A DNA stretch of 64,000 nucleotides from NCBI RefSeq assembly GCF_003606345.3, contig NZ_CP031844.2, positions 310,001 to 374,000 of the forward strand, given 5' to 3'. The position numbers and the translations under genes are program-made. Positions within the stretch are counted from its first letter, which is position 1; each line of letters opens with the position of its first letter. Under the pieces are notes generated by a model. It was not told the origin of the DNA, did not search any database, and worked only from the letters and a program-made list of their open reading frames with translations. The stretch comes from Bartonella krasnovii. GTDB lineage: Bacteria > Pseudomonadota > Alphaproteobacteria > Rhizobiales > Rhizobiaceae. Positions 37,917 through 48,421 of the stretch are shown piece after piece.

Positions 37917-38972
37917 ATGTCTGGATTTCCCCCTTTAACGATACGTCTTTGTGGTCCACGTGGATTTTGTGCGGGGGTTGATCGTGCTATCCAGATAGTT
38001 CTCCTTGCTTTAAAAAAGTATAGTGCTCCTGTATATGTTCGTCATGAAATTGTACACAACCGCTATGTGGTTGAGGGATTACAGCAAAGGGGAGCTGTTT
38101 TTGTTGAAGAGCTTGATGAGATTCCAGAGGAACATCGTGGTCAACCGGTAGTTTTTTCTGCCCATGGTGTACCAAAATCTGTCTCAGAAGAGGCACAACG
38201 TTATAATTTGTTTTATCTCGATGCAACATGTCCATTGGTTTCTAAAGTTCATAAACAAGCGATACGGCATCAACGTCATGGTCGTCATGTGATATTAATT
38301 GGTCATGCTGGTCATCCCGAGGTTATTGGGACAATGGGACAACTTGAAGATGGGGCTGTAACGCTTATTGAAACGATAGAAGATGCTTTGCATTATCAAC
38401 CAAGTGATCCAGATAAATTAGGATTTGTTACACAAACAACGCTTTCTGTTGAAGATACAGCAGGAATTCTCAATGTATTACAACAACGTTTTCCTACATT
38501 AGTAGCCCCAGCGGCTGAGTCAATTTGCTATGCTACAACGAATCGACAAGATGCGGTTAAGGCAGCAGCAAAGGGGAGTGATTTGTTTTTGATTGTTGGA
38601 GCACCAAATTCTTCTAATTCACGACGTTTGGTAGAGGTTGCCGAAAAGTCCGGTGCGCGGCAAGCCATTTTAGTTCAGCGCGCTGATGAAATTAATTTTG
38701 AAAACCTAAAAGCTCTTTCTGTTGTTAGCCTTTCAGCAGGGGCTTCGGCACCTGAAATTATTATTGATGAAATTATTTCAGCGTTTCGTGCGCGTTATGA
38801 TGTGACTATAGAATTAGCTGAAACAGTGGTAGAAACGGAAAGATTTTTAGTAAGTCGTGAATTACGTGACGTCATTTTAACACCTCAAGATATGGCATTT
38901 GTGAATGGTCAAACAAATAATGTAAAAAATGAAAATAAAAATACAGACCTTTCTACAACGAAAGCAGAATAA
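37917..38972 (+). CDS. ispH: 4-hydroxy-3-methylbut-2-enyl diphosphate reductase
   Basis: Iron-sulfur enzyme completing the MEP pathway to IPP and DMAPP. 351 residues. The three cluster Cys positions are seen in [13 protein letters not shown] (C18), [11 protein letters not shown] and [27 protein letters not shown] and [10 protein letters not shown] supply substrate-binding His residues. A GAAGGA ribosome site precedes ATG 37917. A charged C-terminal tail of about 25 residues ([17 protein letters not shown] at the end) extends beyond the core. The stop overlaps the thrB start (TAATG). Confidence 0.97.
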   Translation: MSGFPPLTIRLCGPRGFCAGVDRAIQIVLLALKKYSAPVYVRHEIVHNRYVVEGLQQRGAVFVEELDEIPEEHRGQPVVFSAHGVPKSVSEEAQRYNLFYLDATCPLVSKVHKQAIRHQRHGRHVILIGHAGHPEVIGTMGQLEDGAVTLIETIEDALHYQPSDPDKLGFVTQTTLSVEDTAGILNVLQQRFPTLVAPAAESICYATTNRQDAVKAAAKGSDLFLIVGAPNSSNSRRLVEVAEKSGARQAILVQRADEINFENLKALSVVSLSAGASAPEIIIDEIISAFRARYDVTIELAETVVETERFLVSRELRDVILTPQDMAFVNGQTNNVKNENKNTDLSTTKAE

Positions 38973-39931
38973 TGGCCGTTTATACAGATATTCATCCAAG
39001 TGATTTAAAAACATTTTTAACACGTTACGCAATAGGATCACTTTTGTCTTATCAAGGGATAGAGGAAGGGATTGAAAATTCTAATTTTATGCTGGAGACA
39101 ACACAAGGGCGGTTTATTTTAACACTTTATGAAAAGCGTATTTCAAAAGATGATTTACCTTTTTTTTGTCGCTTGATGCAGCATTTGGGTCAGCGTGGAA
39201 TTCCTTGTCCGCAACCCGTTATTCAAAATGATGGAACGATGATCGGTGAACTAGCAGGACGTCCTGCTGCTATTATTACCTTTCTGGAAGGAAAGTGGGT
39301 CCGACAGCCTGATATAGGCCATTGTGGCGAAGTAGGTATGGGGTTAGCGCAATTGCATTTAGCAGGACAGGATTTTACACTTAGTCGTAAAAATACGCTT
39401 TCTATTATGGACTGGCAGGTGTTATGGCAACGTTGCCAAATCACAGAAGATACATTGTTAAAAGAGTTTGGACAAAAAATTGAGTCAGAATTGGCTTTTT
39501 TACAAGAAAATTGGCCATTCAATTTACCAACAGGCATTATTCATGCAGATTTATTTAATGATAACGTCTTTTTTGTGAATCATCGTCTTTCTGGTATAAT
39601 AGACTTCTATTTTGCTTGTAATGACTTTCTTTCTTATGATTTAGCGATTTGTTTAAATGCTTGGTGCTTTGAACCTGATCATTCCTATAATCTTAACAAA
39701 GCACGTAAATTATTGGAAAATTATCAAAAAATAAGACCCTTGGTTCCTTTAGAATTGGAAAAGATTGTTTTATTGACTCGCGGTGCGTCTTTACGTTTTT
39801 TACTCACACGTCTTTATGATTGGTTTAATACACCGCCTGGTAGCTTTGTTATTAAGAAAGATCCATGGGAGTATTGGTACAAGCTGTGTTTTTTCAGTAA
39901 CGTAAATTCGATAAGTGAATTAGGTTTTTAA
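38972..39931 (+). CDS. thrB: Homoserine kinase (APH-type)
   Basis: Phosphorylates homoserine for threonine synthesis. 319 residues of the aminoglycoside-phosphotransferase-like ThrB form used in alphaproteobacteria. N-terminal [19 protein letters not shown] is the ATP-binding lobe; the catalytic loop is [14 protein letters not shown] with the metal site at [11 protein letters not shown]. It is coupled to ispH by a one-base overlap and followed 5 bases later by rnhA. Threonine synthase (thrC) is in the same window at 47 kb. Confidence 0.95.
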   Translation: MAVYTDIHPSDLKTFLTRYAIGSLLSYQGIEEGIENSNFMLETTQGRFILTLYEKRISKDDLPFFCRLMQHLGQRGIPCPQPVIQNDGTMIGELAGRPAAIITFLEGKWVRQPDIGHCGEVGMGLAQLHLAGQDFTLSRKNTLSIMDWQVLWQRCQITEDTLLKEFGQKIESELAFLQENWPFNLPTGIIHADLFNDNVFFVNHRLSGIIDFYFACNDFLSYDLAICLNAWCFEPDHSYNLNKARKLLENYQKIRPLVPLELEKIVLLTRGASLRFLLTRLYDWFNTPPGSFVIKKDPWEYWYKLCFFSNVNSISELGF

Positions 39932-39936
39932 ATTTT

Positions 39937-40404
39937 ATGGCTAGTCAACAAAAAGTCGTTGAAATTTATACAGATGGTGCTTGCTCAGGAAACCCTGGAG
40001 TTGGAGGCTGGGGGGCAATTTTACGCTGGAATGGTCATGAACGTGAGATTTATGGTGGTAAGGCTCATACAACAAACAATCAAATGGAACTTATGGCCGC
40101 AATTTGTGCATTAAAGGCGCTTAAAGAGCCCTGTTTGGTCGATCTTTATACAGACTCAGTTTATGTGCGTAACGGTATATCTAAATGGATTGAAGATTGG
40201 AAAACGAATAATTGGCGTACCGCATCAAAAAGGCCTGTAAAAAATATGGAGCTATGGCAAGCTCTTGAGGATGCTTGTTCTTGTCATACAGTCAGATGGC
40301 ACTGGGTAAAAGGGCATGCAGGCCATCCAGAGAATGAACGTGCTGATGCTCTTGCTCGCAAAGCAATTGCGCAATATCGCAAAAATGAACGTTTTCCAGA
40401 ATAA
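39937..40404 (+). CDS. rnhA: Ribonuclease HI
   Basis: Degrades RNA of RNA-DNA hybrids. 155 residues, normal length. All four acidic catalytic positions are visible: [46 protein letters not shown], and [18 protein letters not shown]. Last gene of the ispH-thrB-rnhA operon, the order found across Rhizobiales. Confidence 0.96.
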   Translation: MASQQKVVEIYTDGACSGNPGVGGWGAILRWNGHEREIYGGKAHTTNNQMELMAAICALKALKEPCLVDLYTDSVYVRNGISKWIEDWKTNNWRTASKRPVKNMELWQALEDACSCHTVRWHWVKGHAGHPENERADALARKAIAQYRKNERFPE

Positions 40405-40432
40405 TTGTTGTTTGAGAAACTTTTCTCTTTTA

Positions 40433-41311
40433 TCATGGGATAGCAAGAGGTTTTGATTGCGTATGGAATATAAATGTTCCACTTAAGGCGTGATCTTTAA
40501 AAGAAATTGTATAAAAAATTTTATGGTTTGTTTCTTCTGGTACGAAATAGAGTGGAGCGCTAAAGAGTGTATATTCTGCATTTTCACTGATTTTTTTTGC
40601 TACTCCAATTTGCATTTCTCCTCCATCTAAAAAGAGAGAGCAAGGCATGGTTTTATTGTTATTTTGTATTTTTATCAGGAGGGTATTATTATTTTTTTCG
40701 GCACTTATTTTTAGGGCATTTTGAGTCATGTGCGGTAAAGAATCTTGAGCATTTTTTAACAAGGAGATGGGCAGAGATTTGTTTTGAAGAGCAGATGACA
40801 AAAAATCAAAGTTAACAGTCAAAGGAAGACAGATTTTATGGCATAATCCAAGAGTGAAAGTACCGCTTAAATTTTTGCTTGAAGAAGATAGATTAAAGGA
40901 CAATACCACTTTATCTTTATAGCCTAATGACCAATCATTTTCTGTTTCAAAAAGCTGTGGAGTAGGGTAAAAAATTTCATAAGAAACTTGTTGGTTGAAG
41001 TTAAAAAAGGGTGCCATTCCTGAATTACCAGGATTACGCCAGTACGTTTTCCATCCTGGTTTGAGCACAATTTCAATAAAGCCTTCTCTCACTTCAGAAA
41101 GAGAAGGTTCAGTGATTGCTAATCGAATACGACCACCCTCTGATTCATACCAAGAGGTTGAGAGAAGCTTGGGTTTTTCTTCTGTTTGAGCATTTACAGA
41201 AATGTTAAGTAATTCTAAAACTATGAATGTTAAGCTTAAAGTAACGAAAAGCTTTTTATAAAAGAAAGTTGCGATATTTTTTAAATTTGTAAATATGTGA
41301 CTTTTTTTCAT
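40433..41311 (-). CDS. Exported DsbD N-terminal-domain protein
   Basis: 292 residues; a hydrophobic segment ending near ISVNAQ is a signal peptide or anchor, so the domain is periplasmic. The text KPGWKTYWRNPGNSGMAPFF and LSGTFTLGLCHKICLPL matches the DsbD alpha (N-terminal) domain, whose two Cys (C-x3-C in LCHKICL) take electrons from the transmembrane part. No transmembrane DsbD part follows, so this is a stand-alone module. Convergent with rnhA and divergent from the YqgE gene. Confidence 0.82.
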   Translation of the reverse strand: MKKSHIFTNLKNIATFFYKKLFVTLSLTFIVLELLNISVNAQTEEKPKLLSTSWYESEGGRIRLAITEPSLSEVREGFIEIVLKPGWKTYWRNPGNSGMAPFFNFNQQVSYEIFYPTPQLFETENDWSLGYKDKVVLSFNLSSSSKNLSGTFTLGLCHKICLPLTVNFDFLSSALQNKSLPISLLKNAQDSLPHMTQNALKISAEKNNNTLLIKIQNNNKTMPCSLFLDGGEMQIGVAKKISENAEYTLFSAPLYFVPEETNHKIFYTISFKDHALSGTFIFHTQSKPLAIP

Positions 41312-41382
41312 TGGAGTTTTATTTTCCTAGTGTATTAAATGGACGAACTTTTATCATGTAAATTATGGAGAATAACAGATTA

Positions 41383-41967
41383 ATGAAGCAGTGTAATGGC
41401 TTTTTAGGTGGACAATTGCTCATAGCAATGCCTGGAATGAATGACAAACGCTTTATTCGTTCTGTTATTTATATTTGCGCGCATTCTGATGCTGGGGCGA
41501 TGGGCATTATACTCAATAAATTACATCATATTGATTTTCCAGAGCTTTTGCTTCACCTTGGTGTGATAGATAGTGGACAAAAAAAACAGCTTTCTGAACC
41601 AATAAAACAATTTCCAGTTCGTTATGGTGGTCCTGTTGATCCTTCGCGTGGTTTTGTCCTTCATTCAGATGATTATGCTTGTGAAGAAACTGTTTTTATT
41701 GCAGATAAGGTTTGTTTTACGGCGACAATTGATATACTAAAAGCGATCAGTTGTGAACAAGGTCCACAACATGCACTGGTAGCATTAGGTTATGCTGGAT
41801 GGAAAGCGGGGCAACTTGAGGCAGAAATTTCTACAAACGGTTGGTTAATCAGTTCGACATCACCGAGTTTTCTTTTTGAAAGTGATTTAAGTTGCAAGTA
41901 TGATAAAAGTTTAACACGCATGGGGATTGATCCAATCTATCTTGCTTCTGAAATGGGACACGCGTAG
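41383..41967 (+). CDS. YqgE/AlgH family protein
   Basis: Conserved protein of unclear function. 194 residues from ATG 41383, which has ATGGAGAA upstream; an in-frame ATG at 41365 lacks such a site. Family text: [80 protein letters not shown] and NGWL. Cytosolic. Confidence 0.92.
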   Translation: MKQCNGFLGGQLLIAMPGMNDKRFIRSVIYICAHSDAGAMGIILNKLHHIDFPELLLHLGVIDSGQKKQLSEPIKQFPVRYGGPVDPSRGFVLHSDDYACEETVFIADKVCFTATIDILKAISCEQGPQHALVALGYAGWKAGQLEAEISTNGWLISSTSPSFLFESDLSCKYDKSLTRMGIDPIYLASEMGHA

Positions 41968-42371
41968 AGTTTTTTCTGAGCTTTTTAACTTTATACGTTA
42001 TGCTATCCCTTATGTTTTTATTTTAAGGAAATATCCCCTAGTATGCCCAAGTTCATTCCGCGATGGCATTTATGAGTGATCTTATGGTAAAATCATTGTC
42101 CCCATTTTATGCCAGTAAAGTAACAAGCTGGGCACTATCGTTATATTTGTCAGCTCTCAATGTTGCGATAGCGTTTGGCAGTTAAGATGATTCATGAAAA
42201 GGCATTTTCTCCCTTTTTTAATAGTTATTTATCTACCCAGGCTCTCCCTACTTGTGATGTAGAAGCAAATGGTTTTGATTGATTCAACATGAGAGCAATT
42301 TTGAAATAAGAGAATTTTATGGTATTCAGAGTTTTAATTCAAGTTAAATAATGATAACTTATTATTATAAA
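41968..42371. other. Spacer holding an integrase remnant and a repeat
   Basis: About 400 bases; everything recognised in it is the integrase remnant at 42045-42195 and repeat copy C. Confidence 0.5.
42045..42195 (-). pseudogene. Integrase N-terminal remnant
   Basis: From ATG 42195 the minus strand reads MNHLNCQTLSQH, a stop, ELTNITIVPSLLLYWHKMGT and onward to RNELGH, parallel to MNRFNARSV-TLGAGKYNDGA-LLLHKRKDGG-REMGLG of the better copy after small indels. Every block is in order but the frame is lost. Confidence 0.6.
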
Positions 42372-42382
42372 TCAATATGTTG
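42271..42382 (+). repeat. Dispersed repeat, copy C, overlapping the EAL-gene 3' end
   Basis: Starts GGTTTTGATTGATTCAACAT, contains TTTTGAAATAAGAGAATTTT and AATTCAAGTTAAATAATG, ends AAATCAATATGTTGGC. It is 76 bases from the integrase start at 42195. Its last 11 bases lie inside the adjacent coding region on the opposite strand and provide that gene's TGA. Confidence 0.85.
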
Positions 42383-45257
42383 GCTTATAAGGGAAATGGT
42401 TTTGAACGAGAGTGATTAACTCTTCTATAGCAATTGGTTTCGTCACAAGTGTGCTTTGAACATATTTACAGCCTTCTTGACGGAGGAAGATTGCTTCTTT
42501 TTCATTTTCAACGCCTTCTGCGATAATTTGTAAGTTAAGATCTGTTGCCATATTAATGATAGATTTGAGAACGATTTTCTTCTTGAGAGAATCAATTGAG
42601 ATAAGTGAACGATCAAGTTTAACCATATCAAATGGATAACGCACAAGATAGGTCAGTGATGAATAACCTGTTCCAAAATTATCGAGTGCGAGATTCATTC
42701 CAAGTGTTTTAATTTGTTCGAGAAAGTGTGCTGATTGTTCAGGATTATTTCTTAAGACAAATTCAGATATTTCAATCATCAAGCGCCCTTTGTGGAGTGG
42801 ATGGCGAAGCAGAGCAGCACGCAATTGACTGATAAAGCGAGGATGAATCATCTCTGCACTTGGTAAATTAATTGAAATAAAGAAAGATTGTTGGGAAAAT
42901 TTTTCTTCTACATTTATAAGATCGATAATAGCATTATCGATGATAAATTGTGACAAATCCATAACGATTTGTTCGTTTTCTACGATCTTTATGAAATCAG
43001 AGACATTTAATTTTCCATAAGTTGGATGATGCCATTCCACAATTGTTTCAAAACCAATAATATGTCCGTCTGATAAATTAAGAATAGGATGGTAGAGAAT
43101 TTTCATCTCATGACGTTTTATGGCATAATGAATATCTTTTTCCAGAATATTCTGCTCGAGACCCAAAGTGCGAAAATTAGGGCGAAAAGGTTCAATATGA
43201 TTTCCCCCCATTTGTTTTGCACGAATCATTGCTAGCTCACTATCATTAAAAATATCTTTAGCCGTTGATCGGCTTTCACTCCATGTAACCAATCCGATAG
43301 ACGTTGAAAGGATTATTTTGTTTTCTGAAAGTGAAATAGGTGATGAAATTGTTTTGTGCAAATTATCTGCAAACGCTGCAATCCTTTGTGGTTCAGTCTC
43401 ACTGAGTAAAATAATTGCAAAACGGTCTGCTGAAAGGCGCGATAAGGTATCTTGAAAGTTAATAAGACGATTTAAACGACGGGCGATGATAAGAAGTACA
43501 GTATCTCCAACGGCTATGCCTAATTTACGATTAATTTGGCGAAAATTATCAAAATCAATCATAAAGACGGTCGGTCTAATTTTAATATTTGCTTTCGCCA
43601 AAGAGGTATAATTTTGTAGCCTGTCAAAGAAAATTTGTTGGTTAGGAAGGCCAGTTAAGCTGTCGTGTATCGCATCATGCAATAAGCGTTCTTCAGATTT
43701 TTTATGGTTTGTAATATTGACAATGGTTCCAATGACACGTGTGATTTTCCCGTCTTTTTGCATTGCTGGACGTGCGCGAAGAGAAAACCAATGATAATAA
43801 CCACCACCAGAAGAAAGCCGAAAAATTTGATCAATTCGCCCTTTTTTATTTTTAAGAATAATATCCAATACGGCTTGGAAGCGTTCACGATCATCATAAT
43901 GCAAAGCTGAAATCCAGTTGCGCATCGTTCCATTAAGGTTGTGAATTTCAGTACCAAAAAGGGTTTTCATATTTGGATGAACAACAATACGATCACGCTC
44001 AATATTCCAATCCCAAATAATATTTCCAGCTCCTTTTGCTGCGAGAACTTGTTGTTCAAGGTCGGAAAATATTCCTTCATGGAAAGCGTCATTAGAAAAA
44101 GTTTGTTGTAGAACAGTAAAGCTAATGAGAAGAACAATGAGCACTAATCCTCCTGCTAATGCTGGCTGGATAATATCATTGTTTAAATGTCCTGCTATGC
44201 AGGCATAGGCTCCCACACACCAAAAGCTAATAAGCAACCATGTTGGGATAAGCATAATGGCGCGGTCATAACTTCGGATTGAAAAATAAATGATTAACAG
44301 TATACCCAGCACAGTGGTAAGGCCAAATGATAGACGGGCAATTCCTGCTGCTCTGACTGGATCATAAATAGCAAAGGCTCCTAAACTGCAAAAGGCAATA
44401 ATCCAGGCGATAGCACCATAACTAAAATGATAATGCCAGCGATTAAGATTGAGATAGGTAAAAAGAAAAATGAAGAGTGTTGCAGCAAGTGCTACTTCTG
44501 TACCTGCACGCCAGATTGGTTGTGTTGTGAGTGTAACTGCAAAGAATTTATTTAAAAAGTTAAAGTCAATACCAATATAAAAAAGCACTGCCCAAGCGAC
44601 AGCAGCTGTTGCAGGAAACAGCCCTGTCCCACGGACAACAAAGAGAACGGTTAACAAAAGCGCTAAGAGACCTGATATCCCAAGAAGAATACCGTGATAA
44701 AGTGTATAAGAATTAATGGCGTCCTTATAAGCTTCAGGTTGCCATAAATAGATTTGCGGTAGATTTTCAGAGTTAAGTTCGGCTACAAATGTAACAACAG
44801 CACCCGGATTGAGAGTAATATGAAAGATATCAGAGTTCATACTCGGCTGACGATCGAGGGAAAAACCTTCACTTGGTGTTATAGATTGAATCCGTTCTGA
44901 TCCAAGGTCTGGCCAAAAAAATCCAGAGTGCGCCATGCGGTAATGAGGTGCAACGATGAGACGATCGACTTGTTCATCTGTTGGATTTGCAAGAGAAAAA
45001 ACTGCCCAGTTTCCGGAAAACTTTTCACTTTTTGCCTGCACTTCAATACGCCATACAATGCCATCTGGTCCTGGTGCTGTGCTTGTTTGAAAAATAGAAT
45101 TGTTTGTATGATGAATCTCAATTGCTTTTGAGAGATCAAGAGCAGCATCCTGAGAAGAAATTTTAACAGGTTCAATAGCATGCGCTGATGTAAGATGGAC
45201 AAAAGAACTAACGACGATAATGAAAATGATGTCAATTATTTTACGCAAACTCTTCAC
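42372..45257 (-). CDS. Membrane PAS-GGDEF-EAL protein, both catalytic motifs degenerate
   Basis: 961 residues from GTG 45257. Order: signal peptide ending near SAHA, a periplasmic beta domain to about 180 (DISM-like), seven hydrophobic helices to about 390, a PAS/PAC sensor (NIIWDWNIERDRIVVHPNMK, VIGTIVNITNHKKSEE), a GGDEF domain (HDSLTGLPNQQIFFDRLQNY) and an EAL domain. The GGDEF loop reads SADRF at 609-613, so cyclase activity is unlikely. The EAL signature is ETI at 737-739, keeping the Glu; the DDFGTG motif is DNFGTG with Asn at 860, replacing a metal ligand needed for hydrolysis in characterised enzymes. AEGVENEKE remains. So it may sense c-di-GMP or be inactive (inference). The last codons PTY and the TGA come from repeat C. 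Confidence 0.9.
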   Translation of the reverse strand: MKSLRKIIDIIFIIVVSSFVHLTSAHAIEPVKISSQDAALDLSKAIEIHHTNNSIFQTSTAPGPDGIVWRIEVQAKSEKFSGNWAVFSLANPTDEQVDRLIVAPHYRMAHSGFFWPDLGSERIQSITPSEGFSLDRQPSMNSDIFHITLNPGAVVTFVAELNSENLPQIYLWQPEAYKDAINSYTLYHGILLGISGLLALLLTVLFVVRGTGLFPATAAVAWAVLFYIGIDFNFLNKFFAVTLTTQPIWRAGTEVALAATLFIFLFTYLNLNRWHYHFSYGAIAWIIAFCSLGAFAIYDPVRAAGIARLSFGLTTVLGILLIIYFSIRSYDRAIMLIPTWLLISFWCVGAYACIAGHLNNDIIQPALAGGLVLIVLLISFTVLQQTFSNDAFHEGIFSDLEQQVLAAKGAGNIIWDWNIERDRIVVHPNMKTLFGTEIHNLNGTMRNWISALHYDDRERFQAVLDIILKNKKGRIDQIFRLSSGGGYYHWFSLRARPAMQKDGKITRVIGTIVNITNHKKSEERLLHDAIHDSLTGLPNQQIFFDRLQNYTSLAKANIKIRPTVFMIDFDNFRQINRKLGIAVGDTVLLIIARRLNRLINFQDTLSRLSADRFAIILLSETEPQRIAAFADNLHKTISSPISLSENKIILSTSIGLVTWSESRSTAKDIFNDSELAMIRAKQMGGNHIEPFRPNFRTLGLEQNILEKDIHYAIKRHEMKILYHPILNLSDGHIIGFETIVEWHHPTYGKLNVSDFIKIVENEQIVMDLSQFIIDNAIIDLINVEEKFSQQSFFISINLPSAEMIHPRFISQLRAALLRHPLHKGRLMIEISEFVLRNNPEQSAHFLEQIKTLGMNLALDNFGTGYSSLTYLVRYPFDMVKLDRSLISIDSLKKKIVLKSIINMATDLNLQIIAEGVENEKEAIFLRQEGCKYVQSTLVTKPIAIEELITLVQNHFPYKPTY

Positions 45258-45664
45258 AATGTCCCACTCTCAATATTTCAGGATGTTTAATTTTCATTTA
45301 GATTTTTGAGAAAAAACGTCCACCTTTTATCATTTATTTATAGAATAAATTGTGATCACTTCCTCTTAAAGTTATATGATTTTATATATAAATAGACCAT
45401 GTATCCATTTGCTTCCATGAAATTTGAAGCGAATGGGATTTTATATTTTAGAAGTGTAAAATTATACCATGATTTTCTAAATTTTATGGATATAAACTTT
45501 ACTTATTAGAATCTCTATCACATGAAGGAGGAATTGGATAGTTTTGTACGCCTCTTTGCCCAATATTTCCAAAACTTATTTAATGAAAAGAGTTTTAATG
45601 CTAAATCTTTATGATTGAATACATTCATACTCATTGTGATGCTTCTTTTTTAAAAAACAGTTTT
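45258..45664. other. AT-rich spacer upstream of the GGDEF-EAL gene
   Basis: About 400 bases between the M16 peptidase 3' end and the GTG start at 45257. No coding text recognised; in relatives a GNAT acetyltransferase gene is recalled near here, but no trace is readable. Confidence 0.4.
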
Positions 45665-46939
45665 TTACTTTAGCTTATATGAAAGAGCTGATGTTAAGTC
45701 ATCAAAATTCATAAGGGGGCCTACAGGTCCGACAGCAGTAAGCGTTGGCGTGCAATTTGTAAAAAGGCGATGTGCTAAATCAGTTAATCTTGTAGGTGTG
45801 ATGAGATTGAGGCGTTCAATTGTTTCCGATATTGGAATGGGACGACCGTAAAGAAGTATTTGGCGAGCAATAAGATGTGCTTGACTAGAAGGATTTTCCT
45901 GTGACATTATGAGATTAGCACGATATTGCGTTTGTGCTCGTTGGAGTTCGTTAGTGTGAATGTTTTTGCTTGCTTTGGAAAGTTCATCAAGAATCACAGG
46001 CAGAAGTTTTTTGAGCCCTTCTTGTCCAGTCGCTGCATGAACACCAAAAAGTCCGGTATCTGAAAATCCCCAATGAAAAGCATAAATAGAATAGCATAAT
46101 CCACGTTTTTCTCTTACTTCTTGAAAAAGACGTGAGGACATGCCTCCACCAAGAATGATTGAAAGAATTTGGGTTGCATAAAAATCACGCGCGTGATAGG
46201 CACGCCCTTCAAATCCTAGAATAACTTGCGTATCCATTAAATCGCGATATTCACGAAAGTCGCCACCAACATAATTTGCAAGATTAGGAAGAGAGGCGGT
46301 TGAATAGGGGCGAAAAGTGCCAAGACGGCTTTCAACTTCTTTTAAAAAGCTTTCATGTTTTACAGCGCCTGCCGCAACGACAACCATACGGTCTGCACTA
46401 TATTGTTTATTGATGAAATCATGAAGATCAGCAGATGTAAATGATTGAATAGTTTTAGCTGTTCCTAAAATAGAACGACCAAGGGATTGATGACGAAAGG
46501 CTGTTTCTGTAAAGTGATCAAAAACAATATCATCAGGTGTGTCATGGGCGGCACCAATTTCCTGAAAAATGACTTGTTTTTCTCGTTCTAGTTCGTCTTC
46601 GTCAAATTTTGAATGCATCAAAATATCGGCTAAAATGTCGATAGCAAGTGGGATATCGCTTTTAAGGACACGTGCAAAGTAAGCTGTTGTTTCAATACTT
46701 GTTGTGGCATTGATTTCACCACCAACATCTTCAATATCAGTTGCAATTTGAAAAGCGGTACGGTTTTCGGTTCCTTTAAAAGCCATATGTTCAAGCAGGT
46801 GGGCGATACCATGCTGTGCGAAGGTTTCATTGCGTGAGCCCACTTTAACCCATATTCCGAGTGCGACACTATCAATCTGTTGCATTGTATGTGTGGCAAT
46901 CGTCAAACCATTACTAAGGCGACAGACTTCTACATCCAT
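45665..46939 (-). CDS. M16 family zinc peptidase, mitochondrial-processing-peptidase-like
   Basis: 424 residues. The inverted zinc motif HLLEH is at 47-51 (GIAHLLEHMAFKGTENRT), with the distal Glu expected in the ELEREKQVIFQEIGAAHDTP region. GGGMSSRLFQEVREKRGLCY near residue 265 is the M16 C-terminal signature. No signal peptide, so likely cytoplasmic. Gene order thrC-M16 is conserved in Rhizobiales; the start lies about 84 bases downstream of the thrC stop, same strand. Confidence 0.93.
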   Translation of the reverse strand: MDVEVCRLSNGLTIATHTMQQIDSVALGIWVKVGSRNETFAQHGIAHLLEHMAFKGTENRTAFQIATDIEDVGGEINATTSIETTAYFARVLKSDIPLAIDILADILMHSKFDEDELEREKQVIFQEIGAAHDTPDDIVFDHFTETAFRHQSLGRSILGTAKTIQSFTSADLHDFINKQYSADRMVVVAAGAVKHESFLKEVESRLGTFRPYSTASLPNLANYVGGDFREYRDLMDTQVILGFEGRAYHARDFYATQILSIILGGGMSSRLFQEVREKRGLCYSIYAFHWGFSDTGLFGVHAATGQEGLKKLLPVILDELSKASKNIHTNELQRAQTQYRANLIMSQENPSSQAHLIARQILLYGRPIPISETIERLNLITPTRLTDLAHRLFTNCTPTLTAVGPVGPLMNFDDLTSALSYKLK

Positions 46940-47023
46940 GTATTTACGACTCCATTAAACAAGCTAAAGACCTAATTGTTAAGGGTATTAGAATATTCTT
47001 GATTTAAATTAATGCAGCTAACT

Positions 47024-48421
47024 TTAATAAGATGCACGCGATTTTAAAGAAATATAATCTTTTACTATTTTTTCATCATTAGCAAGACTTATGAAGTGTT
47101 CTTCAGCTTTCATGACATCACTGAGATGAGATGGCCATGAGGCGTGAAGTCCGCAAGCATTTTTAATCGTATCAGGAAATTTAGCAGGATGAGCCGTGGC
47201 AAGAACGATCATTGGAATATGTGGTTTTTTATTTTCTCGCGCTACTTTAAGGGCAACGGCTGTATGTGGATCGACAAGATAGCCACTTTCTTTATAGACA
47301 CGATCAATTGTTTGTGCTGTTTCCGCCATGTTACTTTTTCCAGCGGAAAAGAGAGAACGAATATTTTTGAGTTGTTTTTCATCAAGAGTGAAAGATCCCG
47401 TTTTTTTCAAGTCTTCCATTGCATTGCAAATTCTCATTGGATCACGATTACCGCTTTCAAAGAGTAAACGTTCAAAATTAGAAGAGATTTGAATATCCAT
47501 AGAAGGTGAAGTGGTATAGACGATTGGTTGTGTTTCGTAAGTACCGCTGATCAATGTACGTGAAAGGATATCATTATCATTTGTTGCAATAACGAGTTGA
47601 GCAATGGGTAAACCCATACGCGCAGCGACATAACCTGCAAAAATATCACCGAAATTTCCAGTAGGAACAGTAAATGAAACAGCTCTATCAGGAGCACCTA
47701 AAGAAAGTGCAGATGAAAAATAGTAAACAATTTGCGCCATAATACGCGCCCAATTTATAGAATTAACACCTGAAAGGGCTCTTTTTTTACGAAAATGATG
47801 ATCATTAAACATTGCTTTGACAAGAGCTTGGCAATCATCAAAATTTCCTTCAATGGCAATGGCGTGAACATTTGTACTTTGATTGGTTGTCATTTGCCGT
47901 TGTTGAACAGGTGATACACGTCCTTTAGGAAATAAAATAAAAATATCTGAGTGCTCTTTTTCCGCAAAAGCGTGTATCGCAGCCCCCCCTGTATCACCTG
48001 ATGTTGCAGCAATAATTGTTGCACATCTATTTTTTTTAGTCAAAATATAATCCATCAGTCGAGAAAGAAATTGCATTGCCACATCTTTAAAAGCTAAAGT
48101 AGGCCCATGAAAGAGTTCAAGAATAAATTCATTTGTTCCAGTTTGTTGTAACGGACAGATTGCTGGATGATGGAAGGTTGCATAAGATTCAGCAATCATA
48201 TTCTCAAAAGCTGTATACTCGATCTCATTATTTACAAAGGGCCACAGAACTGTTTTAGCAATCGTTGTATAAGACTGCCCACGAAGTGCGCGTAACGCAT
48301 CAAATGATAGTTGCGGAAATTTATCTGGAAGATAAAGTCCACCATCACTTGCCAGCCCTGTCATGATCGTTTCCGTAAAGCTTAAAGCAGGAGATTGCCC
48401 TCTCGTGCTGATATATTTCAT
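47024..48421 (-). CDS. thrC: Threonine synthase
   Basis: PLP enzyme converting phosphohomoserine to threonine. 465 residues. N-terminal MKYISTRGQSPALSFTETIM is typical of the long (class with Tyr-Ser-Thr-Arg) form. The PLP-lysine is in GPTLAFKDVAMQFLSRL; the phosphate loop is AATSGDTGGAAIHAF, and VPTGNFGDIFAGYVAARMG follows. AAAAAGGAT precedes ATG 48421. Completes the threonine branch with thrB. Confidence 0.96.
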   Translation of the reverse strand: MKYISTRGQSPALSFTETIMTGLASDGGLYLPDKFPQLSFDALRALRGQSYTTIAKTVLWPFVNNEIEYTAFENMIAESYATFHHPAICPLQQTGTNEFILELFHGPTLAFKDVAMQFLSRLMDYILTKKNRCATIIAATSGDTGGAAIHAFAEKEHSDIFILFPKGRVSPVQQRQMTTNQSTNVHAIAIEGNFDDCQALVKAMFNDHHFRKKRALSGVNSINWARIMAQIVYYFSSALSLGAPDRAVSFTVPTGNFGDIFAGYVAARMGLPIAQLVIATNDNDILSRTLISGTYETQPIVYTTSPSMDIQISSNFERLLFESGNRDPMRICNAMEDLKKTGSFTLDEKQLKNIRSLFSAGKSNMAETAQTIDRVYKESGYLVDPHTAVALKVARENKKPHIPMIVLATAHPAKFPDTIKNACGLHASWPSHLSDVMKAEEHFISLANDEKIVKDYISLKSRASY

